Shown here: positions 7,522-15,995 of the stretch, one piece after another
Position numbering within the stretch: position 1 is the stretch's first letter
Layout: the number at the start of each line of letters is the position of its first letter
NCBI GenBank assembly: GCA_963590855.1
Contig: CAVAQT010000006.1
Span: 1-64,000 of the forward strand
Reading direction: 5' to 3'
Source of the DNA: Ruminococcus_C sp963590855
Lineage (GTDB): Bacteria; Bacillota; Clostridia; Oscillospirales; Ruminococcaceae
Length of the DNA: 64,000 nt
Notes under the pieces: generated by a model
Seen by the model: the letters and a program-made list of their open reading frames with translations, nothing else
The model's database searches: none
What the model was told of the DNA's origin: nothing
Position numbers and translations under genes: made by a program

Positions 7522-7924
7522 CGAAAAGGTGATGGATCACTTTATGAATCCCCGGAACGCCGGGGCAATGGAGGACGCCGATGGTGTGGGACAGGTGGGG
7601 AGCGCTCGGTGCGGCGACTCCATGAAGATCTATCTGAAGATCGAGGACGGCATCGTCACCAAAGCTACCTTTGAGACCTTCGGCTGCGGCTCTGCCATTG
7701 CATCCAGCTCGATGGCGACGGTGCTCATCATCGGAAAGCCCTTGTCCCAGGCGCTGGCGCTGACCAACGAAGCCGTCGCCGAAGCCCTGGACGGCCTGCC
7801 GGAAAAGAAACTGCATTGTTCTGTACTGGCAGAGCAGGCAGTCCGGGCGGCGATCCGGGACTATTACGACCGCAATCATATCCCATACGACCCGGCGGAG
7901 CTGCCGGTCTATGAAGAAGAATAG
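7511..7924 (+). CDS. iscU: Fe-S cluster scaffold, IscU/NifU N-terminal type
   Basis: A 137-aa scaffold on which Fe-S clusters are assembled with sulfur from the upstream desulfurase. The three ligand Cys are in ARCGD, FGCGSAIASSS and LHCSVLAEQA, in the expected spacing. MxHFxNPRNAG at the N-terminus is the family hallmark. The first ligand motif reads ARCGD rather than the commoner PxCGD. It overlaps the desulfurase by 11 bp and is closed by a terminator. No SufBCD genes are nearby. Confidence 0.94.
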   Translation: MLYSEKVMDHFMNPRNAGAMEDADGVGQVGSARCGDSMKIYLKIEDGIVTKATFETFGCGSAIASSSMATVLIIGKPLSQALALTNEAVAEALDGLPEKKLHCSVLAEQAVRAAIRDYYDRNHIPYDPAELPVYEEE

Positions 7925-7935
7925 CTATCACAGAG

Positions 7936-7965
7936 ACCGTGCCTGGAGACAGGCGCGGTTTTTTA
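7936..7965 (+). terminator. Terminator of the desulfurase/scaffold operon
   Basis: ACCGTGCCT and AGGCGCGGT form an interrupted GC stem around GGAGAC, followed by TTTTTT. Confidence 0.85.
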
Positions 7966-8024
7966 TACATTGCCGAAAAATGACCGGATTCATTGTGCAA
8001 TGTGACAAAAATAAAGGTGGAATA

Positions 8025-8053
8025 TTGACATGGCTTATGAAATGCCGTATAAT
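8025..8053 (+). promoter_or_regulatory. Promoter of the dockerin gene cluster
   Basis: TTGACA (8025-8030), 17-bp spacer, TATAAT (8048-8053): consensus sigma-A. Confidence 0.88.
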
Positions 8054-8114
8054 AAAATCAAAGAAAGGTTCGATTAATTTCCATATTTAGGGATGGTAAG
8101 AAAGGATGATTCTT

Positions 8115-9185
8115 ATGAAAAAGTACATGAAGAAAGGAATTGCTGTGCTGTTGTCCGCTGCGGCAGCAGTTTCCTCTGTCCAGATGTCTGCCGGCGCGAT
8201 GGCACTGATCGGGACATCGCTGAATGTGCCGAACGGGTACACGGAATTGGACGACCACGGCTATTTTCGGGATACACTGGGTTCTGCTTCGTCGGCATAC
8301 ACCGTGTTCACCAATGGGAATGCCGAAAATCCGGACTTGATTTTCTACTCCCGGTACTGCTTTAACTACACCCGGTTCAGCGTCACAGACATGGACACTT
8401 TTGCATCTGTGTATGCAGCGTATCAGGATGCCCTGGATTTTGACTGCTATGGAGATGACAACAGCGGCGTGGATACAGCATCCCGGAAAACATTCTCTGT
8501 ATTTTTGTATGATGAGAAGGATGCAGACGGAAATGACTCAAAGGATGCCGGAGATTTCACCAATAAAAAAGACGCGGTTCTGCGTTTTGCCCGTGCCTTG
8601 TCAGATGCCGGGATCTTGGTCTCTGCGGAGTATATGCCGGTGGTCGTTACCGGATGCCAGGGGAACTATACCGGAAAGATCTTGCTAAAAAATGTGGACA
8701 AGGAAAAATTGAGTGAGATACAGGAGACTGCAAAAACAGTGGATAGTGACGCCGAAGTCACTTACAGCGCCGATACTGGCTATCTCACAGTTGAGGGCGT
8801 AGAAGTGGTTTCTGATGGAATTGCCCTTGCAGACCAATTGCAGAAAGCATACCCTGATGCAGAGATCACGCTGAGCCGCCTGATGGCAGAAGATGCGGCA
8901 CAGGTATCCTCCGCCGATATCGATCTCACCACCGCATATTACACCGGCGACGTAGACAACAACAGTGCTGTCGATGCCCGGGATGCCGCCGCTGTGCTGA
9001 CTTACGCAGCAAAACAAGGCGCAGGCATGGACGGAACGCTTTCCGGCGGCGAAGCGCCTGCCGAAGCTGCTGCATTTGCCGCGGCGGATGTGAACGGTGA
9101 CGGCGTGATAAACGCTGCCGATGCCGCAATGATCTTGCAGTACAGTGCACAAGAGGGCGCAGGGATGGCGTCGGATTGGGCATAA
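8115..9185 (+). CDS. Secreted protein with C-terminal type I dockerin (paralogue 1)
   Basis: A 356-aa exported protein with a signal peptide (MKKYMKKGIAVLLSAAAAVS... cut near SAGA-MA), a ~250-residue N-terminal region of unknown function, and a dockerin. The dockerin has two calcium loops: DVDNNSAVDARD with a following AAAVLTYAA helix, and DVNGDGVINAAD with AAMILQYSA. It should bind a cohesin on a cell-bound or cellulosome-like scaffold; no cohesin or glycoside hydrolase is in the window. The N-terminal region is homologous to the third gene of the cluster but not the second. AGAAAGG at 8099-8105 favours ATG 8115 over the upstream ATG 8106. Confidence 0.88.
   Translation: MKKYMKKGIAVLLSAAAAVSSVQMSAGAMALIGTSLNVPNGYTELDDHGYFRDTLGSASSAYTVFTNGNAENPDLIFYSRYCFNYTRFSVTDMDTFASVYAAYQDALDFDCYGDDNSGVDTASRKTFSVFLYDEKDADGNDSKDAGDFTNKKDAVLRFARALSDAGILVSAEYMPVVVTGCQGNYTGKILLKNVDKEKLSEIQETAKTVDSDAEVTYSADTGYLTVEGVEVVSDGIALADQLQKAYPDAEITLSRLMAEDAAQVSSADIDLTTAYYTGDVDNNSAVDARDAAAVLTYAAKQGAGMDGTLSGGEAPAEAAAFAAADVNGDGVINAADAAMILQYSAQEGAGMASDWA
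8943..9185 (+). repeat. Dockerin-coding DNA module, copy 1
   Basis: About 243 bp that recur at 9995-10237 with only about half a dozen visible differences, and in a more diverged form at 11107-11349. Confidence 0.9.
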
Positions 9186-9205
9186 AATAGAAAGGGTGGG
9201 ATTTT

Positions 9206-10237
9206 ATGAAAAAAAGAAAGGTTTTCTCTGCGATTTTCGCCTCCGCGCTGTCCGTCAGCTGCCTTTGCGGCGCTTTCTCTGCTTCCGCGGAAAATGTAGT
9301 CAGCACAATTGATGAAAACGGTGTGATACACTCCACCAAAGGGATCATGCAGGGCATAAATTTTGTGGATCAGGCGACATATTCTGCTGATTTTTCGGAT
9401 GTTTTCGAGGACAGAATACATAATATCTGGTCTGTGATAGCGTATACTTCTACCGAAGAAGAAATGAAGGCTGTGGAAGAGTGCTGCAGTGGAAGGTACT
9501 TCGGGTACAGCAGCGTGTATAGCAAAGAGGACGGCGCATATCGGTTTTTCATGCAGTATATCAAGGCTGATACGTCCGAGGGCAAACGCAGCATGACCAA
9601 AGAAGAAGCGGAAGCATTGGCGGCAGAACTGCTGCAAAAGAAGCTTGTAAGCCGCGTTACAGTTGGAAGAGAATGCGAAATCATAAAAAGCTGGCAGATG
9701 CATCGGGTCGGTGCAGTCTATGTATACGGAGACCATGATTTTACAGAAAGCGATTTTGACTGGTTAGACAAGGACAAATATACGTTGGAACTCAATGGGG
9801 AAGAAGCTGCTATCGTCAATCAGGAAGAAACAACCAGTACAACAGGCGATGACGAACATTGGGCACGCAACTATCGGGCGATGTGCGGTGCGATGACTGC
9901 GATGGAAAATGTCGGCGTATGGTATCAACCCCATACCTACCTGGCAATTTATGGCTATCATCAGCACGAGGGTGATGCCTATGATGCCCATGAAACCGGC
10001 GACGTAGACAACAACAGTGCTGTCGATGCCCGGGATGCCGCCGCTGTGCTGACTTACGCAGCAAAACAAGGCGCAGGCATGGACGGAACGCTTTCCGGCG
10101 GCGAAGCGCCTGCCGAAGCTGCTGCATTTGCCGCGGCCGATGTAAACGGTGACGGCGTGGTAAACGCTGCCGATGCCGCAATGATCTTGCAGTATAGTGC
10201 ACAAGAGGGCGCAGGGATGGCGCCGGATTGGGCATAA
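9206..10237 (+). CDS. Secreted protein with C-terminal type I dockerin (unrelated N-terminal region)
   Basis: A 343-aa exported protein. A signal peptide (MKKRKVFSAIFASALSVSCL to about SASA) precedes ~240 residues of unknown function, which differ from the neighbouring dockerin proteins. A dockerin nearly identical to that of the upstream gene follows (DVDNNSAVDARD and DVNGDGVVNAAD loops). AGAAAGG lies 11 bp before ATG 9206. It is 20 bp after the first dockerin gene and probably in the same transcript. The first 240 residues contain no catalytic motif I recognise. Confidence 0.87.
   Translation: MKKRKVFSAIFASALSVSCLCGAFSASAENVVSTIDENGVIHSTKGIMQGINFVDQATYSADFSDVFEDRIHNIWSVIAYTSTEEEMKAVEECCSGRYFGYSSVYSKEDGAYRFFMQYIKADTSEGKRSMTKEEAEALAAELLQKKLVSRVTVGRECEIIKSWQMHRVGAVYVYGDHDFTESDFDWLDKDKYTLELNGEEAAIVNQEETTSTTGDDEHWARNYRAMCGAMTAMENVGVWYQPHTYLAIYGYHQHEGDAYDAHETGDVDNNSAVDARDAAAVLTYAAKQGAGMDGTLSGGEAPAEAAAFAAADVNGDGVVNAADAAMILQYSAQEGAGMAPDWA
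9995..10237 (+). repeat. Dockerin-coding DNA module, copy 2
   Basis: Nearly identical to 8943-9185, although the upstream coding regions of the two genes are unrelated. This points to recent duplication or gene conversion of the module. Confidence 0.9.
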
Positions 10238-10257
10238 ATATAGAAAGGATGATTTTT

Positions 10258-11349
10258 ATGATGAAAAATTGGAAAAAGGTACTCGTATCCGCGTTGGCAG
10301 TAACTACGGCTGCTGCTTCGGTTTCCGGCATGTCCGCCGGCGCATTGGCGCTTATCAGCTCAACCCTGGAAGCGCCCACGGGATATGTGCAGCTGGACGA
10401 CCAGACTTTCTTGAAAGGGGCAGTCTATTCGAGCAATGACGTTTACACTGTCTATACGGATGGCAAAGCGGAATCGGCTGGCTTGTATATCTTCTATGGC
10501 TACACATTCAATCATACCGTGCTGACGGTTTCGGATCTGGATGCGTTCCAAAAGATCTATGCAGAATACTAGACTGCACTGGATTTCGATCAGTACACAG
10601 AGGACGAGATAAAGTATCAGGATAAGGCTTCTGAATGGGTGATCACGCTGTACGATGAAAAGAATGCAGACGGTGCATATTCCAAAGATCCCGTCGATTT
10701 TGAGAATAAAAAGGACACCGTACTGAAATTGACCCATGCATTGCAGGATGCCGGGATTCTGCTCAGTGCAGACTATCATGCCGCAATGGCGAATGCAATG
10801 GATGGCAATTATTACAATGGAATATCTGTTGAAAATGTCGATGCGTCCGAAATGGATGCGGCGCTGAAACTGGTGCGGGCGATTGATGCAGATGCAGAAG
10901 CAGAATATACTGCCCTGGAAGGCACAGATGGGATCTATTGGAAGGGATTGAAAATCACAAAGGTAGAATCCATTTACGATGGCTTGCAGGCAGCCGAAAA
11001 GCTGCATCAGGCATATCCGGATGCCAATATTTCGCTGAACTATGTGATGAGCGCTGACGACAAAACGGCGTCCTCCACCGATATTGACCTCACCACGGCA
11101 TACTATACCGGCGACGTAGACAACAACGGCGCCGTGGATGCCCGGGATGCCGCCGCTGTGCTGACCTATGCAGCGAGACAGGGCGCAGGCATGGCCGGAA
11201 CGCTTTCCGGCGGCGAAGCGTCTGACGAAGCTGTCGCATTTGTCGCAGCCGATGTGAACGGTGACGGCGAGGTGAACGCTGCCGATGCTGCAATGATCTT
11301 GCAGTACAGTGCACAAGAGGGCGCAGGAATGTCGCCGCGCTGGGACTGA
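10258..11349 (+). pseudogene. Third dockerin protein gene, interrupted by an in-frame TAG
   Basis: A signal peptide (MMKNWKKVLVSALAVTTAAAS...), an N-terminal region homologous to the first dockerin gene, and a C-terminal dockerin (DVDNNGAVDARD, DVNGDGEVNAAD) are all in one frame. Codon 105 (10570-10572) is TAG. The paralogue reads AAYQDALDFD at this point, where this gene reads AEY-stop-TALDFD, so a CAG-to-TAG change is the simplest explanation. The frame resumes without any shift to 11349. This is either a nonsense pseudogene, a sequencing error, or stop-codon readthrough. An AGAAAGGATG ribosome site is retained. Confidence 0.85.
11107..11349 (+). repeat. Dockerin-coding DNA module, copy 3 (diverged)
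   Basis: Same module as 8943-9185 but with visibly more substitutions, so it is outside the most recent homogenisation event. Confidence 0.85.
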
Positions 11350-11385
11350 TCTGTTTCTTTTTTGATTTTCCTTTTCTATGACAAA

Positions 11386-11421
11386 ACCGCCGCCTCTGCA
11401 AAACCATGCAGGGGCGGCGGT
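11386..11421. terminator. Hairpin between dockerin cluster and aroK (convergent)
   Basis: ACCGCCGCC and GGCGGCGGT pair, with an inner CTCTGCA/TGCAGGG extension. It sits between convergent genes, so it may serve both strands. T-tracts are weak. Confidence 0.6.
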
Positions 11422-11457
11422 CGTCTTATTGTGTTAAAAGCTTGCGGGGTGTTGCTC

Positions 11458-11952
11458 TTATGCCTTTACCGCCGCAAGAATGCGCTCTGCCATCTCCTCC
11501 GGCGAAACACCGCCGGGGACAGCGTGAGACGCATGGGCGCGGTATACGCCGGCGCGCTGGTCGAACAGCTGGTGCAGTTCTTCCTTGGTGCTGCGCTGTA
11601 CAATGGGACGGTTGGTGTCGCCCTGAATGCGTCCGTAACAGGTGTCAAAAGACTCGTCCAGCAGTACCACTGCGCCGTTTTTCCGGGCATAGGCGGCGCT
11701 GTCCGGATTCAGCATCGCACCGCCGCCGCAGGAGATCACGGCATTCCGGGTGCAGAGCGTCCGGATGGCTTCCGCTTCCAGCTTCCGGAAGTGCGGCTCG
11801 CCGTCCTGGGCGAAAATGTCCGGGATGCTCTTTCCTGCCTGTTCCACAATATAGGCGTCTGTGTCGATCAGCGGCAGCCCCAGCTTTTTCGCCAGGATCT
11901 CGCCCACGGTGGTCTTGCCGCAGCCCATAAAGCCGCAAAGAAAAATCGTCAT
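11458..11952 (-). CDS. aroK: Shikimate kinase
   Basis: Phosphorylates shikimate with ATP in the chorismate pathway. The P-loop GFMGCGKTT follows the start, DTDAYIVEQAG supplies the Asp of the shikimate site, and CGGGAML is the family GGG motif. A length of 164 aa is typical. ATG 11952 is preferred over GTG 11964 because GAGGG lies just upstream and the shikimate dehydrogenase stop codon overlaps the GTG. It is the third gene of a minus-strand fabD-aroE-aroK unit. Confidence 0.95.
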   Translation of the reverse strand: MTIFLCGFMGCGKTTVGEILAKKLGLPLIDTDAYIVEQAGKSIPDIFAQDGEPHFRKLEAEAIRTLCTRNAVISCGGGAMLNPDSAAYARKNGAVVLLDESFDTCYGRIQGDTNRPIVQRSTKEELHQLFDQRAGVYRAHASHAVPGGVSPEEMAERILAAVKA

Positions 11953-11960
11953 GGCGTCCC

Positions 11961-12800
11961 TCACTTTGCGGCGTTCTGCTCGTCGATCAGCTCTTCCATG
12001 TCGCCGATGATCGAAGCGATCTGTGCATCGGTATAGCTGTCGTCGTTCCAGATCTCGTGGGCGCGTACTGCCTGGAGCACCAGCATTGCCGCGCCGCCCT
12101 TTGCCACCTTGCCCTTTTCCAGTGCCTTGCGCAGGAACAGGGTCTTGGTGGGGTTGTAGATCACGTCAAAGAAGTAGTCCGCGCCGTCGATCAGCTCGTC
12201 CGAAACCGGGCAGGCGTCCACCTTGGGGAACATGCCCACCGGCGATGCGTTGATGATAACGTCGAACTTGTCGTGGATGTCTGCGGTCACCGCATACTGC
12301 ACCCTGGCATCCGGCATGGTCTGCTTGGCTTCCTGAATGAAAGTCTCTACCAGTTCTTTGTCCTGGGGAATGATGCCGATGGTGAGGTCTGCCCCGTGGC
12401 GCAGCGCCTCAGTGGCGATCATTCTGCCCACGCCGCCGCAGCCGATGAGCAGGACTTTGCCGTCCATGGGATAGTCCTTCACCGACATGGTGAAGCCGTC
12501 GCAGTCGGTGTTATAGCCCACCAGCTTGCCGTCCTGGTTTGCCACGCAGTTTACGGAGTTGTACCGCTTTGCGCTTTCATCCAGCTCGTCCACCATGGGA
12601 ATAATCGCCATTTTATGGGGAATGGTAATGTTAAAGCCCTGTAAGCCGCGCAGAAACGGCTCTTTGCTCTCCAGATGCTCCGGGGCGATGTCCGTCAGGG
12701 TATAGCTTGCCTCTCTGCCTGCCATGGCGAACAGACGCTCATGGATAAACGGGGACATGGAGTGTCCCAGAGGATGTCCGATCAGTGTATATTGTTCCAT
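11961..12800 (-). CDS. aroE: Shikimate dehydrogenase
   Basis: Reduces 3-dehydroshikimate with NADPH. The N-terminal substrate domain has GHPLGHSMSP and FNITIPHK (with the catalytic Lys). NTDCDGF supplies the catalytic Asp, and the NADPH Rossmann motif is LLIGCGGVGRM. The 279-aa length is normal. Its ATG shares one base with the fabD stop codon (TAATG) and its end lies 8 bp from the aroK start, so the three genes are translationally coupled. Confidence 0.95.
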   Translation of the reverse strand: MEQYTLIGHPLGHSMSPFIHERLFAMAGREASYTLTDIAPEHLESKEPFLRGLQGFNITIPHKMAIIPMVDELDESAKRYNSVNCVANQDGKLVGYNTDCDGFTMSVKDYPMDGKVLLIGCGGVGRMIATEALRHGADLTIGIIPQDKELVETFIQEAKQTMPDARVQYAVTADIHDKFDVIINASPVGMFPKVDACPVSDELIDGADYFFDVIYNPTKTLFLRKALEKGKVAKGGAAMLVLQAVRAHEIWNDDSYTDAQIASIIGDMEELIDEQNAAK

Positions 12801-13711
12801 TATGCCAGCGCTCCTTCCAGTGTCTCACAGTTTTCCACATTCTTTGCGGTCACGCCCTTGAGGGTTTTCTTGACCAGACCGGTGAGGACGCTCTTCGGGC
12901 CGAACTCGATAAAGGTGTCAATGCCGGCTGCCTGCATGGCTGCCAGTTCATCAGTGAACCGTACCGGTGAAACGATGTGCTCTGCCAGTGCTTTCGGCAT
13001 GTCGGAGAAGTCCGTCCGGACTGCGCCCAGCACGTTGGAATAGAAGGGAACTGCGGGCGCAGAGAACTGCACCTCCTGGATTGCTTTATAAAAGGTATCC
13101 GCAGCCGGCTGCATCAGCTTGGTGTGGAATGCGCTTGCCACAGCCAGCGGCACAGCTCTTGCCTTCAGGGCAGCACAAGCGGCAGCTGCCTTTTCCACAG
13201 CGTCCCGGTCGCCGGCGATGACGGTCTGTACACTGGAGTTGTAGTTTGCCGGAATGACATAGCCCTCAGTTTCGCTGCAAATGCGCTCTACTTCTGCCGG
13301 CGCCAGCTTCAGGATCGCGCACATTGCGCCGTCTGCTGCCTTTGCGGCGGCATCCATTGCCTCAGAACGTGCCTTGATGACCTTGAAGCCGTCCTCCAGG
13401 GAGAGCATGCCGGAAGCGACCATCGCCGCATATTCGCCCAGAGAGTGACCGGCAACGGCATCATAGGTAAAGCCGCGCTTCTTGGCTGCCTCCAGGCAGA
13501 CCAGAGAGGTCGCCATAATTGCCGGCTGTGCATAAATGGTGTGTGCCAGTGTCTGTGCGTCGCTGTCTGCGATCACGGCATAGAGATCAAAGCCCAGCAC
13601 CTCAGAAGCGACCTCAAAGATTTCCTCCAGCTGTGCGTCCTGCTGTACCAGATCCAGTCCCATCTTCTCATACTGGGATCCCTGTCCGGAAAAAAGTGCG
13701 ATTGTTGCCAT
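12800..13711 (-). CDS. fabD: Malonyl-CoA:ACP transacylase
   Basis: Loads malonyl groups on ACP for the divergently encoded FAS II operon. The N-terminal FSGQGSQ motif and the nucleophile Ser in GHSLGEYAAM are present. A catalytic His is in the SAFHTKLM block. The frame is open upstream to 13825, but AGAAAGGA followed by 9 bp places the start at ATG 13711 (303 aa). Fatty-acid operons usually contain fabD. Here it has moved to the opposite strand with aromatic amino-acid genes. Confidence 0.95.
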   Translation of the reverse strand: MATIALFSGQGSQYEKMGLDLVQQDAQLEEIFEVASEVLGFDLYAVIADSDAQTLAHTIYAQPAIMATSLVCLEAAKKRGFTYDAVAGHSLGEYAAMVASGMLSLEDGFKVIKARSEAMDAAAKAADGAMCAILKLAPAEVERICSETEGYVIPANYNSSVQTVIAGDRDAVEKAAAACAALKARAVPLAVASAFHTKLMQPAADTFYKAIQEVQFSAPAVPFYSNVLGAVRTDFSDMPKALAEHIVSPVRFTDELAAMQAAGIDTFIEFGPKSVLTGLVKKTLKGVTAKNVENCETLEGALA

Positions 13712-13736
13712 AACTACCATTCCTTTCTCAGAAGAG

Positions 13737-13754
13737 TTGTACAAATATGTACAA
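13737..13754 (-). promoter_or_regulatory. Palindrome in the fabD leader
   Basis: TTGTAC-AAATAT-GTACAA is an inverted repeat with 6-bp arms just upstream of the fabD ribosome site. It may be an operator. No regulator is identified, and the fabD promoter itself was not found with confidence. Confidence 0.4.
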
Positions 13755-13824
13755 AACAAAGGGTTTGAATTTGTGCAAAAAATAGTATTTCCTCTTGCAT
13801 GACTTGAAAAACCACTCGGAAACA

Positions 13825-13853
13825 TTGCAAATTGCGTAAAAATATTCTATAAT
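13825..13853 (+). promoter_or_regulatory. Promoter of the fab/acc operon
   Basis: TTGCAA (13825-13830), 17-bp spacer, TATAAT (13848-13853). Downstream in the leader, CGTACCG (13900-13906) and CGGTACG (13920-13926) form an inverted repeat that could be a regulatory hairpin or operator. Confidence 0.85.
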
Positions 13854-13987
13854 AGAAAGTGTATCCTGTGATTGCAGGGAAAATCTAAATTTTACAGGGC
13901 GTACCGAAACCTCTGTCTGCGGTACGTTCCCTATCTATCATACCACAAAATGAGGAAAGTGACAAGAGGAACGGAGGAAATTTTTCC

Positions 13988-14995
13988 ATGGGAATTCGTG
14001 TTTTAGGAACAGGAAGCTATACGCCGGAATTTCAGGTGACCAATGAGGACATGGCGAAGATCGTCGAGACCAACGACGAATGGATCCGCACCCGCACCGG
14101 CATCGGCACACGCCACATCTCGGACGGCGAGCCGACCTGGTACATGGGCGCACAGGCTGCAAAGCGCGCCATCGAGGCAGCAGGCATCGATCCGCTGGAG
14201 ATCGGTCTGCTCATTGACACCACCATCACACCGGAGTACTGCACCCCGTCTATGTCCTGCATCATCCAGCGGGAGACCGGCGCGGCAAATGCTGCCTGCT
14301 TCGACATGAACGCCGCTTGTTCCGGCTTTGTCTATGCCATGGATACGGCGCACCGTTTTCTGAAAACCGACCCGTCTATGCGCTATGCACTGGTGGTGGC
14401 GAACGAGAGCCTGTCCAAGATCACCAACTACAGCGACCGCTCTTCCTGCATCCTCTTCGGCGACGGCGCAGCTGCCGCCCTCATCGAATACAAGGAAGAT
14501 GCCCTGTACACCAGCCATCTGGGTGCAGACGGCACCGGCGCAAAGTTCCTCTATGCCCACAGCGCACTGCCTCAGTCTCCGTTCGTAAAGCCGGAGCGTC
14601 AGGCAGCGTATGATGACGGCATCGGCGCAGGCCCGGAGGGCTGGGAACATGCCATGCTCCAGGACGGCAGAGAGGTGTACAAGTTCGCGACCCACGCTCT
14701 GGCAAAGGCTGCGACCATGGCGGCGGAAAAGATCGGCTTCGACCTGAACGAACTGGATAAGATCGTGCCCCACCAGGCAAATATGCGCATCATTGAAACG
14801 GCAATGAAGTTCCTCAAGCAGCCCATGGAAAAGGTCATCACCAATATCGAATATCACGGCAATACTTCCAGCGCATCCATCCCCATTGCATTTGACGAAG
14901 CGATCCGTGCCGGAAAGATCCAGCGCGGCGAAAAGGTCTGCCTGGTCGGCTTCGGCGCAGGTCTGACTTATGCAGCGCTTATCATGGAATATTGA
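13988..14995 (+). CDS. fabH: 3-oxoacyl-ACP synthase III (KAS III)
   Basis: Starts fatty-acid synthesis by condensing an acyl-CoA primer with malonyl-ACP. The Cys-His-Asn triad appears as DMNAACSGF, VPHQANMRI and HGNTSSAS. The length (335 aa) and N-terminal VLGTGSYTPE are typical. GGAGGA precedes the ATG. It is the first gene of a ten-gene FAS II/carboxylase operon with short gaps, so it should set the start of transcription for most of the pathway. Confidence 0.97.
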   Translation: MGIRVLGTGSYTPEFQVTNEDMAKIVETNDEWIRTRTGIGTRHISDGEPTWYMGAQAAKRAIEAAGIDPLEIGLLIDTTITPEYCTPSMSCIIQRETGAANAACFDMNAACSGFVYAMDTAHRFLKTDPSMRYALVVANESLSKITNYSDRSSCILFGDGAAAALIEYKEDALYTSHLGADGTGAKFLYAHSALPQSPFVKPERQAAYDDGIGAGPEGWEHAMLQDGREVYKFATHALAKAATMAAEKIGFDLNELDKIVPHQANMRIIETAMKFLKQPMEKVITNIEYHGNTSSASIPIAFDEAIRAGKIQRGEKVCLVGFGAGLTYAALIMEY

Positions 14996-15032
14996 TCGAA
15001 CGAATACAGTTGAAATAGAAAGGAAAATAGCT

Positions 15033-15959
15033 ATGGAAACCAGAATCACAAAACTGCTGGGGTGCAAGTACCCCATGATCCAGGGCGGTATGGCATGGAT
15101 CGCAGAAAGCACACTGGCATCTGCTGTCTCCAACGCCGGCGCAGTCGGCCTGATCGCAGGCGGCAGCGCGCCCATCGACTATCTGCGTGACCAGATCCGC
15201 ACCTGTAAGGAAAAGACCAAGAATCCCTTTGGTGTCAATATCATGCTCATGAGCCCCAACGCCGACGACCTGGCGCAGCTGGTCATCGACGAAAAAGTGC
15301 CCATCGTCACCACCGGCGCGGGCAATCCCGGAAAGTACATGGAAGCCTGGAAAAATGCCGGCATCAAGGTGATCCCGGTGGTACCGTCTGTGGCTCTGGC
15401 AAAGCGCATGGAGCGCTCCGGCGCAGATGCACTGGTGGCTGAGGGCACTGAGTCCGGCGGCCATATCGGCATGAACACCACCATGTGTCTCGTGCCCCAG
15501 GTGGTAGACGCTGTAGATATCCCGGTCATTGCAGCCGGCGGTATCGCAGACGGCAGAGGCATCGCCGCAGCATTTATGCTGGGCGCAGAGGGTGTACAGC
15601 TGGGAACACGCTTCCTGGCGACCGAAGAGTGCCAGATCTCCCCGAAGTATAAGGAACTGGTACTGAAAGCAAAGGACACCGACAACCAGATCACCGGTTT
15701 CTATTCCGGCAGCCCCTGCCGCGGTATCAAGACCAAGTATACCAAGAAGCTCCAGGCAATGGAAAAGGCAGCCTGCCCGCCGGAGGATTTCGAGGCAATG
15801 ACCGTCGGCTCCCTCCGCAAGGCAGTGGTAGACGGCAACGTGGACGAAGGCTCGTTCCTGTGCGGTCTCATCGCCGGCATGATCCACGATGTAAAGCCCT
15901 GCAAGGAAGTCATCGATGAGATGTGGGCACAGGCTTACAAGCTGCTGGGCAAAGAATAA
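15033..15959 (+). CDS. fabK: Enoyl-ACP reductase II (FMN-dependent)
   Basis: Reduces enoyl-ACP in the last step of each elongation cycle, using FMN. The 2-nitropropane-dioxygenase-like barrel shows CKYPMIQGGMAWI, the ESGGHIG FMN/catalytic loop and IAAGGIADGRG. FabK rather than FabI implies resistance to triclosan-type FabI inhibitors (family knowledge). ATG 15033 follows GAAAGGA; the longer in-frame extension overlaps fabH. 308 aa. Confidence 0.96.
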   Translation: METRITKLLGCKYPMIQGGMAWIAESTLASAVSNAGAVGLIAGGSAPIDYLRDQIRTCKEKTKNPFGVNIMLMSPNADDLAQLVIDEKVPIVTTGAGNPGKYMEAWKNAGIKVIPVVPSVALAKRMERSGADALVAEGTESGGHIGMNTTMCLVPQVVDAVDIPVIAAGGIADGRGIAAAFMLGAEGVQLGTRFLATEECQISPKYKELVLKAKDTDNQITGFYSGSPCRGIKTKYTKKLQAMEKAACPPEDFEAMTVGSLRKAVVDGNVDEGSFLCGLIAGMIHDVKPCKEVIDEMWAQAYKLLGKE

Positions 15960-15995
15960 GAAGATATCATTTTGAAGGATAAAGGAGAGACAATT

